In this document: positions 49,784 through 57,045 of the stretch, piece by piece
How the letters are laid out: every line of letters starts with the position of its first letter
Numbering within the stretch: position 1 is the first letter of the stretch
Origin: Caldilineaceae bacterium
GTDB lineage: Bacteria > Chloroflexota > Anaerolineae > Caldilineales > Caldilineaceae
DNA: 64,000 nucleotides
Direction of reading: 5' to 3'
Assembly (NCBI GenBank): GCA_019637695.1
Contig: JAHBVG010000009.1
Coordinates: 44,726 to 108,725 of the forward strand
The notes under the pieces: model-generated
Told to the model about the DNA's origin: nothing
What the model saw: only the letters and a program-made list of their open reading frames with translations
The model's database searches: none
Position numbers and translations under genes: made by a program

Positions 49784-50788
49784 CTACTCCACAAACTGAT
49801 TGGTGTAGAGGCTCTCCACATCCACAAGATGATCGACCAGGCCGATGCGTTGGAGGAGAGCGGCGACATTTTCCCATTCGGCCACGGTGGTGGCGCCATG
49901 CGCCCCTTCGGGGCGGGGCGCCCAATAGATCAGCGATGCATCGAAGATCGCACGATTGGCGACCTCATTTTCGCCGCCCGCCTCAGGCACGTAGGTCAAA
50001 GCGATGGCGAAGGCTTCATCGGGATTGGCAAGGGTGTACTCCACAGAGCGCAACGTGGCGCGCACCATCGCCGCTACCAATGCCGGCTCTGCGGAGAGGG
50101 TGGCTTCATTGGTGATCAACCCATTCGCCGGAATTTGGAGGTATTCATCCAGCGGGATTTGGGTGATTTCGATCCCTGCCAATGTCAGCACGACCGGACC
50201 GTTCACCGCGTAGTCTGTCGCTGCGTCTACAATGTTCTGGCTGACTGAAGCCGCCTGGGTAAAGCCGATACTCTGCATTTGAATGTCGGCCTCGGTCAAG
50301 CCCGCCGTCTCAAGGATCGCACGCAGCGCAATGTAAGTTGCCCCAAAAGGGCCGGGGACGCCGATACGTTTGCCTGCCAGATCAGTTGGTTTCGTGATCC
50401 CTGTTTCCGATTTGGCGAAGATTGTCACCGGGTAGCGTCCATACCAATTCATCACATAGCGGACGGGCAACCCCTGGGCGCGGCCTAACACCACCTGATC
50501 CCCGCTGCCGATCATAAATTGGAAGTCGCCTGTACCCACAAGCTTCAAATAATCGTTCTCAAACCCATAATCGAGTGACAGCTCTAGGCCTTCCTCAGCG
50601 TAGAAGCCCTGGGTCATCCCCACGTAGAAAGGGGCAAACTGCACACTGGGGATGTAGCCTACCCCCAATGTTATGGGACGAAGCGCAGGTTCAGCTTCCT
50701 CTGTGGGAAGCATAGGCGAGGCAACAGGCGATAACGGCGCGCAGGCAGAGAGCATTAGAATGATAAACAGGAAAAGTAAACGTCGCAT
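49784..50788 (-). CDS. ribY: Riboflavin-binding lipoprotein of ABC transporter (RibY-like, NMT1 fold)
   Basis: 334 residues from ATG 50788. Lipoprotein signal MRRLLFLFIILMLSAC. The mature part is an NMT1/SsuA-like binding protein (LGVGYIPSVQFAPFYVGMTQ, then GVPGPFGATYIALRAIL and VDAATDYAVNGP). The family normally binds thiamine precursors or alkylsulfonates, but RibY proteins of Chloroflexota bind riboflavin. The FMN riboswitch upstream supports that assignment here. Heptamer repeats fill the gap to the permease. Confidence 0.8.
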   Translation of the reverse strand: MRRLLFLFIILMLSACAPLSPVASPMLPTEEAEPALRPITLGVGYIPSVQFAPFYVGMTQGFYAEEGLELSLDYGFENDYLKLVGTGDFQFMIGSGDQVVLGRAQGLPVRYVMNWYGRYPVTIFAKSETGITKPTDLAGKRIGVPGPFGATYIALRAILETAGLTEADIQMQSIGFTQAASVSQNIVDAATDYAVNGPVVLTLAGIEITQIPLDEYLQIPANGLITNEATLSAEPALVAAMVRATLRSVEYTLANPDEAFAIALTYVPEAGGENEVANRAIFDASLIYWAPRPEGAHGATTVAEWENVAALLQRIGLVDHLVDVESLYTNQFVE

Positions 50789-50810
50789 GGTTTTTCCTTT
50801 GAAGCACTGA

Positions 50811-50893
50811 ATTGAGGAGCGGTGACTGGTGGCTGGGGAGCAGGAATAGACGCCATCTCTGCTCCCAGTCACGAATCCCCAGTCACCAATCCC
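50811..50893. repeat. Heptamer-type repeat, permease-binding protein spacer
   Basis: Words ggtgact/ggtggct/ggggagc and their complement gctccca/gtcacga/atcccca/gtcacca, making a hairpin between the permease and binding-protein genes. The permease stop lies at its edge. Confidence 0.75.
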
Positions 50894-51723
50894 TACTGCC
50901 TCCAACGTAGAAAATGGCTTTCGAGCAACGAAACGATTAAATAGAGCAACTGTGCAATGATCACCAGCGCCAAGACGGCGACGAAGATCATCGGTGTATC
51001 GAGTACGCCGCGCCCCAAGTTGATCAAGAAGCCCAACCCCACATCCGCGCCCACAAATTCCCCCACCACGGCCCCCACCACCGAGAGGATCACACTCAGT
51101 TTTAGCCCCCCAAAGAGGACCGGCAACGCTGCCGGCAGTTCCAACTTGGTAAAGATCTGCCAGCGGTTGGCGCGCAGACTACGCATGAGATCGCGAAGAT
51201 CCGCATCCACGCCCCGAATGCCAACCATTGTACTCACCAATGTGGGGAAGAAGACGATCAACGCGCAGATCAGGATTTTGCTGGTGATGCCGCTGCCAAA
51301 CCAGATCACCAGCAGCGGCGCCACCGCCACAATCGGGATCGTCTGGCTGGCGACAATGTAGGGTGAGAGCAGTCGATCCAGGGTCTGGCTCTTGCCCAGC
51401 AGATAGCCAAGCAGCAGGGCCAGGCTCAACCCGATCAACAGCCCTAGCCCGATCTCAATCAATGTGACCTGGGCATGTTTCCACAGAATGCCGGTTTGCG
51501 CCATTGTGACTGCTTTATTCCAGACCTGCGCTGGCCCCGGCAAAATAAAGGCGGGGTATCCCTGCCAGTGGACCAATCCTCCCCAGAGCATGATCAACCC
51601 AGCGAGTACAAAAGGAATCGAGAGCAGATCGAATCGGATCCGGCGCTGTGGCGCTTTCTTAGCCTCATCCTTGCGGTCGATATAGGGGGCTGCTGCGGGC
51701 AGTAATAGACCATTCTCTTTCAT
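50893..51723 (-). CDS. ribX: Riboflavin-type ABC transporter permease (RibX-like)
   Basis: 276 residues with six membrane helices in the SsuC/TauC/ThiX pattern: ALLLGYLLGKSQTLDRLLSP, EAA-type loop DLRDLMRSLRANRWQIFTKL, then LPAALPVLFGGLKLSVILSV. First gene behind the FMN riboswitch leader. With the binding lipoprotein and ATPase it forms a complete importer, and riboswitch control points to riboflavin. Confidence 0.85.
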   Translation of the reverse strand: MKENGLLLPAAAPYIDRKDEAKKAPQRRIRFDLLSIPFVLAGLIMLWGGLVHWQGYPAFILPGPAQVWNKAVTMAQTGILWKHAQVTLIEIGLGLLIGLSLALLLGYLLGKSQTLDRLLSPYIVASQTIPIVAVAPLLVIWFGSGITSKILICALIVFFPTLVSTMVGIRGVDADLRDLMRSLRANRWQIFTKLELPAALPVLFGGLKLSVILSVVGAVVGEFVGADVGLGFLINLGRGVLDTPMIFVAVLALVIIAQLLYLIVSLLESHFLRWRQ

Positions 51724-51885
51724 GGGTTCAATCTCCAGAAGGCCCGCTCAACTGTAAGCTGTCACCTCAAAAATGGGACGGGTTACGGCAGGGCAGGCAG
51801 TTCGTTCGGGGCGCAGCAAGGGGGAAGAAGGCGCGGCCAACAGGCGCGGAAAGCAAATCGCTTTCCTTTCGATCAGACGCGCCCA

Positions 51886-51915
51886 TAAAAAAACCGAAAC
51901 ACCGGAGTGCTTCGG
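51886..51915 (-). terminator. Second intrinsic terminator in the rib leader
   Basis: On the minus strand stem CCGAAGCAC/GTGTTTCGG followed by seven T (51893-51886), about 90 nt after the first terminator. No other function is evident in 51724-51885. Confidence 0.7.
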
Positions 51916-51981
51916 GGGCATGGACACGGTTTCACCAGCGTTCACAAAACCAGGTGGAACACATGCGCCGCCTGATTTCGC

Positions 51982-52009
51982 AAAAAACCCGAAGCTTGCA
52001 AGCTTCGGG
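51982..52009 (-). terminator. Intrinsic terminator of the FMN riboswitch
   Basis: On the minus strand the palindrome CCCGAAGCTTGCAAGCTTCG.. (51988-52009) followed by six T. It lies 60 nt after the aptamer and is the likely expression platform, ending transcription when FMN is bound. Confidence 0.8.
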
Positions 52010-52068
52010 ATCTGGCGTAGATCGAATGGACAGAGTAACTGCACCCAGCAGATCCTCTGCACAACGAC

Positions 52069-52210
52069 ACCTTCTCTCATCCGGACTATACCGTCGGCGT
52101 CGGATTTTCACCGACTCCTGCCTTGCGGCTCACGGGCTTCCAAGTTTGAATTCCACCTGGCTCACCGTCGATCGGGAATTGGGGAATATCCCCTCACCCT
52201 GCCCCGAAGG
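52069..52210 (-). promoter_or_regulatory. FMN riboswitch (RFN element)
   Basis: Conserved RFN blocks read in order on the minus strand: CTTCGGGGCAGGGTGA, then AATTCCCGATCGACGGT, GAAGCCCGTGAGCC, GGTGAAAATCCGACGCCGAC and AGTCCGGATGAGAGAAGG. The outer P1 arms CCTTC/GAAGG pair. Upstream of the ribX-ribY transporter genes, which it would turn off when FMN is plentiful. Confidence 0.96.
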
Positions 52211-52230
52211 TTTTATATTCTCTTGCCCTC

Positions 52231-52259
52231 ATTATGGCAGAGCGGTTGGGGAACGTCAA
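52231..52259 (-). promoter_or_regulatory. Promoter of riboflavin transporter operon
   Basis: On the minus strand TTGACG, 17-bp spacer, CATAAT, about 20 nt ahead of the riboswitch P1 arm. Confidence 0.8.
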
Positions 52260-52306
52260 GTAAACGGGGGTACGGGGTACAAGGGTGTAGTTCATCTTTG
52301 GGGCGA

Positions 52307-52348
52307 AAGTGCCGGGGACTTTTTGTCTCTGTAAAGTCCCCGGCACTT
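52307..52348. repeat. Perfect 16-bp inverted repeat, copy 2
   Basis: Arms 52307-52322 and 52333-52348, identical to those at 32262-32301 with a 10-bp loop instead of 8. The rest of 52260-52505 holds no recognisable feature. Confidence 0.85.
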
Positions 52349-52505
52349 CACATGCCCCTAACACCTGGGGTACAAACCAGGGCCAGGGGAATCGTTCCTA
52401 AAAGGAAGCAACCTGCCTGATTTCTGGGCGATGTCAGGGGCAAGATAGAAGAGCAACATCAAAATCAATGGTCGTGGCAGGGGGGTCCATCCAAAGGAAA
52501 CTGCA

Positions 52506-53525
52506 ATGACCAAGTTAATCCGAACGCTACGAATGGTTTTGACGCCAATTGTTCTGTGCGTAGCGGCGTTGGGCATCTCCGCCTGCCTCGTCGACAACAC
52601 GCCCAGAGTTTTACAAGAGGCCACGCCGCAGACTGTCGAAGCGGAAGTGATCCCCGATGCGGACGCTACCGTACCCGCTGAGGCGCAGGTCGGAACGATT
52701 GTGATAGATGAGGAGGCTACCGATACGGCGGCGGTGCAGCCTCTCGATGCAGCTCAAGTCGAAGCGCAGAATGCTGATCAGGTTAGCACAGTGGATATAT
52801 CCGCCGTGCTGGTTCAGGCTTCATTCTTGATCAACCGAGACGTTGTCAGCCTGGACGGCAATCGAATCGGCACAGTGAATGATTTTGTTGTCGATTCCGA
52901 AAGTGGACAGATTCTCTACGTCACCGTCAGCCATGGGGGCGTCCTGGGTGTGGGGGCCAGCGAACGTGCGATTCCGCTCTCGGCCTTGGCCTGGAGCCCA
53001 GATCTGAATCTGACGCTTACCTCGAATGAGGAAGTCCTAGATGGTTTACCCGCCATAGAGAGTGACTGGCCGCTGGCATCTGACCCACAGTGGAACGATC
53101 AGATCGGCGCGTATTGGACCAATCTGGGCACAACTGTGGAAGATACCACCGGCGCGCTCCCGATGCGGATTCGTCCCCTGTTTGGCATGATTGCCGGTGA
53201 AATAGGCGGAGCGCTCGGGCCAATCGAGGATCTTCTGTTCGATCTGGGGCAGCGACAGGTGAGGTACATTGCCGTTTTTGCCAGCCCGAACTTCTACACC
53301 GTCGATACGATTGCCATGCTGCCTTTCAGCCTGCTCGATCTGGTTGAGGTGGATAGGCAATTGCTCCCTGTGGTTTTCGCTGACTCAGCCCTCTTCCTCA
53401 TGGCGCCGAACATGGATCGCGATCTCTTCCAGACCGTGGATTTCATCGACCAGCCATTTATTGGAGAGTTGGATGCTCGCTGGGAAGAGTTGGGATACCC
53501 GCGCGAGGAAGGATCGGAAGAGTAG
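52506..53525 (+). CDS. PRC-barrel domain lipoprotein
   Basis: 339 residues. A lipobox LGISAC follows an N-terminal helix, so the protein is exported and lipid-anchored. After an acidic Thr/Glu/Asp linker (30-90) come two PRC-barrel domains: ASFLINRDVVSLDGNRIGTV with VVDSESGQILYVTVSH, then a second with VRYIAVFASPNFYTVDTIAM. PRC-barrels bind RNA or protein and photosynthetic or cell-division partners in other systems; the role of this extracytoplasmic one is unknown. Confidence 0.82.
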   Translation: MTKLIRTLRMVLTPIVLCVAALGISACLVDNTPRVLQEATPQTVEAEVIPDADATVPAEAQVGTIVIDEEATDTAAVQPLDAAQVEAQNADQVSTVDISAVLVQASFLINRDVVSLDGNRIGTVNDFVVDSESGQILYVTVSHGGVLGVGASERAIPLSALAWSPDLNLTLTSNEEVLDGLPAIESDWPLASDPQWNDQIGAYWTNLGTTVEDTTGALPMRIRPLFGMIAGEIGGALGPIEDLLFDLGQRQVRYIAVFASPNFYTVDTIAMLPFSLLDLVEVDRQLLPVVFADSALFLMAPNMDRDLFQTVDFIDQPFIGELDARWEELGYPREEGSEE

Positions 53526-53590
53526 AGCTTGGAGGATTGGGAGATTGAGATATTGGCCTGGTACCAATCTCCTAATCTCCCAATCGCCGC
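53526..53590. repeat. Heptamer-type repeat with inverted arms between convergent genes
   Basis: Words ggaggat/tgggaga/ttgagat followed by complement caatctc/ctaatct/cccaatc. Sits between the PRC-barrel and lysS genes and would form a shared hairpin; same family as 2587 and 20420. Confidence 0.8.
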
Positions 53591-53597
53591 TACTTCT

Positions 53598-55154
53598 TTA
53601 CTTTGGCTGGCGCACCGGTTCGTCGATCTCGTCGATCTTCTCTCCGCTCTCGCCGTCGCGGATCTCGCGCAGATGGGGGAAGAGGATCACTTCGCGCAGC
53701 GTGTCGCGATCCGTAAAGATCATCGTCAGCCGATCCACGCCCATGCCGAAACCACCGGTGGGCGGCATTCCGTAACTCAGCGCCTCGATGTAATCCAGAT
53801 CGATGGGGTGGGCGTCCTCGTCGCCGTGCCGTGCGCGGTAACTCTCATCCAAAAAGCGCTGAAGCTGATCCTGTGGATCGTTCAACTCGGAGAAAGCATT
53901 GCACAACTCGAATCCGCCCACAAAGCCTTCAAAGCGCTCCACTTGAAGCGGATCCGTGGGCGAACTCTTGGCGAGTGGGCTTACATCCTTAGGGTAATCG
54001 ACCAAAAAGGTCGGCTGGATCAGGTTCGGCTCGACAAATTTGCTCAACAGCGTATCCACCAGCTTGCCCCACGGCGCATCGCTGCTGGCGTCAATGCCAT
54101 TTCGCCGCATCTCAACCCGCAGCGAATCCGCATCAGGGAACTGCTCGTAGTCGATGTCTGAAGCTTCAAGAATTGCCTGACGCAGAGGGATACGCGGCCA
54201 GGGCGGGGCAAAGTTGATCTCGTGTCCCTGCCAGGTGACAACCGGTCCACCGTTCACCTTTTGCGCCACGTAGGCGATCATCTCCTCGGTGCGGCGCATG
54301 ACATCGTCATAATCGGCGTAGGCTTCGTAAAACTCAAGCTGCGTGAATTCGGGGTTGTGCTTGAAGCTGACACCTTCGTTGCGGAAATCGCGCCCAATTT
54401 CGTAGACCTTGTCATAGCCACCCACAATCAGCCGCTTGAGATAAAGCTCGAAGCTGATACGCAGGTAGAGATCTTGATGTAATTGATTGTGATGGGTCAC
54501 AAAAGGACGCGCCGCTGCACCTCCATAGATCGGCTGGAGGATAGGCGTCTCTACCTCTAAGAAGCCTTGGCTGTCCATATAATCGCGCAAAGCGCGGGTG
54601 ATGGCAGCACGCTTGCGGAAGAGATCGCGAACATCCTCATTCGCCAGCAGATCGATGTAGCGTCGACGATAACGTACCTCTGGATCGCGCACCCCGTGCC
54701 ACTTGTCCGGCATCGGCTTAAGCGTCTTCGAGAGGAACGCCATCTCATGTACGTCCACGCTCAGTTCACCGGTCTTGGTGATCGTCAGCGGGCCAGTGAC
54801 GCCGATGAAATCGCCTAGATCGATCAACTTCTTCCAGACTTCGTTGTACCATCCATCGGGCAGATTGTCCCGGCGTACCATTAGCTGAATACGGCCAGTC
54901 CCGTCATCGAGATCGGCGAAACTGGCCTTCCCCATGATGCGGATTGCCTTCAATCGCCCGGTGATCGAGACGGTGGGTTGCGACTCAGCGCCACCTACAT
55001 AGAGGTCACGGGCCTGGGCAATTGTATGTGTCCGCTGGGCGCGTGCAGGGTAGGGATCAATGCCAGCCGCACGCAGCTCGGCCAGCTTTTGCAGACGACT
55101 TTGCTCTTGATCGGTGAGATTTTCGGGGGCAAATAGAGATTGTGGATCAGCCAC
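53598..55154 (-). CDS. lysS: Lysyl-tRNA synthetase, class II
   Basis: 518 residues from GTG 55154 with AGGAG ten bases upstream. N-terminal OB-fold (QPTVSITGRLKAIRIMGKAS), class II motif 2 FRNEGVSFKHNPEFTQLEFY and motif 3 GGFGMGVDRLTMIF, with KPMPDKWHG-type LysRS signature. Charges tRNA-Lys. Follows greA by 80 nt on the same strand, likely one operon. Lys-rich C-terminal end (DEPVRQPK). Confidence 0.97.
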   Translation of the reverse strand: MADPQSLFAPENLTDQEQSRLQKLAELRAAGIDPYPARAQRTHTIAQARDLYVGGAESQPTVSITGRLKAIRIMGKASFADLDDGTGRIQLMVRRDNLPDGWYNEVWKKLIDLGDFIGVTGPLTITKTGELSVDVHEMAFLSKTLKPMPDKWHGVRDPEVRYRRRYIDLLANEDVRDLFRKRAAITRALRDYMDSQGFLEVETPILQPIYGGAAARPFVTHHNQLHQDLYLRISFELYLKRLIVGGYDKVYEIGRDFRNEGVSFKHNPEFTQLEFYEAYADYDDVMRRTEEMIAYVAQKVNGGPVVTWQGHEINFAPPWPRIPLRQAILEASDIDYEQFPDADSLRVEMRRNGIDASSDAPWGKLVDTLLSKFVEPNLIQPTFLVDYPKDVSPLAKSSPTDPLQVERFEGFVGGFELCNAFSELNDPQDQLQRFLDESYRARHGDEDAHPIDLDYIEALSYGMPPTGGFGMGVDRLTMIFTDRDTLREVILFPHLREIRDGESGEKIDEIDEPVRQPK

Positions 55155-55234
55155 GATGACGATGCTCCTATCAAAACCTGCCGGACGTGACGAGAGCAGC
55201 GTCTCGGAAATTTGCCCAACAGTCGAATGATGAA

Positions 55235-55711
55235 CTATTCCAACTTGAGGATCTGAAATTGGATCTCTCCACTCGGGGTTTTTACTGTGACTTTTTCCCC
55301 AATTTTCTTGCCCAAGAGAGCCTTACCCATTGGGCTCTCATTCGAGATGCGACCATTTTTTGGATCAACTTCGACCGAACCAACAATGGCGTAGGTTTCC
55401 TCAAGATCAGTGCCTACTTCCTTGACGACAACCGTACGTCCCAGGGCAACGACGTTGGCCGGCATGTCGGCCATCTCATCGATAAGTTGCGCATTGCGGA
55501 TACGGTTTTCCACTTCGCGAATGCGCCCTTCGAGGAAAGCCTGGGCGTTTTTCGCTTCGTCATAACCGGCGTTCTCGCTGATGTCGCCCTCGGCTTTGGC
55601 TTCAGCAATCTGATCGGCTACTTCTTTGCGGCGGACGTTGATCAGGTAATCTAGCTCGGATTCAAGCTTTTCATAACCTTCTTTGGTCAGGTAGACAGTG
55701 TTATTGCTCAT
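55235..55711 (-). CDS. greA: Transcription elongation factor GreA
   Basis: 158 residues. N-terminal coiled coil with LTKEGYEKLESELDYLINVR and the tip acidic residues AEGDISENAGYDEAK, then the FKBP-like C-terminal domain (VGSVEVDPKNGRISNESPMG, GEKVTVKTPSGE). Reactivates backtracked RNA polymerase. Length and both domains are family-typical. Confidence 0.97.
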   Translation of the reverse strand: MSNNTVYLTKEGYEKLESELDYLINVRRKEVADQIAEAKAEGDISENAGYDEAKNAQAFLEGRIREVENRIRNAQLIDEMADMPANVVALGRTVVVKEVGTDLEETYAIVGSVEVDPKNGRISNESPMGKALLGKKIGEKVTVKTPSGEIQFQILKLE

Positions 55712-56028
55712 AGTTCCTTCTCACATGCAGAGTCTCTAGAGAGATCCCAATTCAATAGACGGCAAGGTATATCAACATAAAAATCAAAATACCGCCCGGC
55801 GAATACACAGGCGGCTTAATCAATAGTAGTGCCGACCCTACAGGAACTGGGTCGGCGCTTGCAAGAACCTATTATAGCCCACTTGTTCCAGATTGTAAAG
55901 CAGGAATGCCTTCGGAGCGTCGCAAATTTGGGGTGAGAATGCTCCTCGCCGGTCCGTGACCCGGCCGCCGCCGGTCACGGACCCGACCGCCGCGCCAGCA
56001 AACTGAACTACACCCTCGCCTTCATCCA
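55712..56028. other. Intergenic region with hairpin and palindromic repeat copy
   Basis: No gene. Contains hairpin GCCGACCC/GGGTCGGC (55831-55838 with 55849-55856) and the inverse-orientation copy of the TCCGTGA/TCACGGA repeat (55938-55992). The greA promoter probably lies in 55735-55800, which is A/T-rich, but no clear boxes were found. Confidence 0.55.
55938..55992. repeat. TCCGTGA/TCACGGA palindromic repeat, dispersed copy
   Basis: Reads GCTCCTCGCCGGTCCGTGAC.. then CCGCCGGTCACGGACCCGAC. Reverse complement of the 11769-11912 unit core, including its GAGGAGCATTCT end. One core in each orientation. Confidence 0.75.
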
Positions 56029-56904
56029 ATGACCGATCCTTACTCCCCAGATTTGGACATCGGACCCGATCTCGGTAAAGTAGAGAGACTGTTTTCCTGG
56101 CCGGAATCGCCCACACCACGAGGAATTCGCTTGAACGTTAGCCTGCCCGACTGGTACAAAGGTCCTAAACGCCCAACCGAGATCAATCGTACGGGTCCCA
56201 AAGGAGAAGAATACCGGATCTCCGTCATCGTGCCCACGCGCAACGAAGCTGTCAATTTGCGTCCGGTACTCGAAACTGCGCTCCCTTTCGCTGATGAGTT
56301 GCTGGTGGTGGATGGGCACAGCAGTGACGAGACCCGTGAGATCGCAGCATCGTACGGCGCAAAGGTGATCCTCGACAACAACCAGGGCAAGGGGGACGCC
56401 ATTCGCGTAGGGATCGCACACGCCACCGGCGACATCCTCGTCTTTGTGGATGCCGACGGCTCACATGATCCCTGTGACATCCCCGCGTTGGTGCAGCCAA
56501 TTGTGGATGGGATCGCCGATCATGTCTCCGGGTCGCGTATGTTGGGGGGCAGCGATGAACTCCACGCCACGCTCCACCAATTTGTGCGGCTCTTTGGCAG
56601 CCAGTTGATCACTCTCAGCGTCAACTACACGCAAGATGTTCGCCTCACCGATTGCCAGAATGGCTTTCGCGCCATCCGCCGTGAGATTGCCCAGGCCCTC
56701 GATCTACAAGAGAAGATCACCACCATTGAGCAAGAAATGGTGATCAAATCCGTGCGCAGCGGCTATCGATTGTTGGAAGTCGCCACCCATGAATATGTGC
56801 GCGCCAACGGCGAATCCAATTTCCGCGTCACCGATGTCTGGTTCACCTACGTGCGGAGCTGGCTCTACTATCTGTTGGTATGGAGACCGCGCCGGAAGAA
56901 ATGA
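56029..56904 (+). CDS. Family 2 glycosyltransferase (DPM1/polyprenyl-phosphate type)
   Basis: 291 residues. GT-A motifs ISVIVPTRNEAVNLRPVLET, LLVVDGHSSDETREIA and DILVFVDADGSHDP (DxD). The middle LTDCQNGFRAIRREIAQALD and the absence of a large membrane domain fit dolichyl/polyprenyl-phosphate mannose synthases. Probably provides lipid-linked sugar for the membrane glycosyltransferase encoded next. Confidence 0.9.
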   Translation: MTDPYSPDLDIGPDLGKVERLFSWPESPTPRGIRLNVSLPDWYKGPKRPTEINRTGPKGEEYRISVIVPTRNEAVNLRPVLETALPFADELLVVDGHSSDETREIAASYGAKVILDNNQGKGDAIRVGIAHATGDILVFVDADGSHDPCDIPALVQPIVDGIADHVSGSRMLGGSDELHATLHQFVRLFGSQLITLSVNYTQDVRLTDCQNGFRAIRREIAQALDLQEKITTIEQEMVIKSVRSGYRLLEVATHEYVRANGESNFRVTDVWFTYVRSWLYYLLVWRPRRKK

Positions 56905-57045
56905 GTAATGCGTAATGCGTAACAGACAGCGCAACACGCTTCCGGATAGAAGCGAGACTCATCCAACCCGGTTTGTGCAACCGGAAGCCTTTCCTGATAC
57001 CCAAGTGGCGCCACCAACAGGTACGTATTACGCATTACGCATTCG
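56903..57045. repeat. Heptamer repeats flanking the start of the membrane glycosyltransferase
   Basis: gtaatgc/gtaatgc/gtaacag at 56906-56926 and the complement gtattac/gcattac/gcattc at 57024-57042. The pair forms inverted ends around 95 bp that include the annotated start codon. Confidence 0.75.

Noticed and set aside
49005..51723. Thiamine-precursor (ThiXYZ) or taurine importer
   Set aside because: Protein families overlap, but the upstream aptamer is clearly FMN (RFN), not TPP, so riboflavin is preferred.
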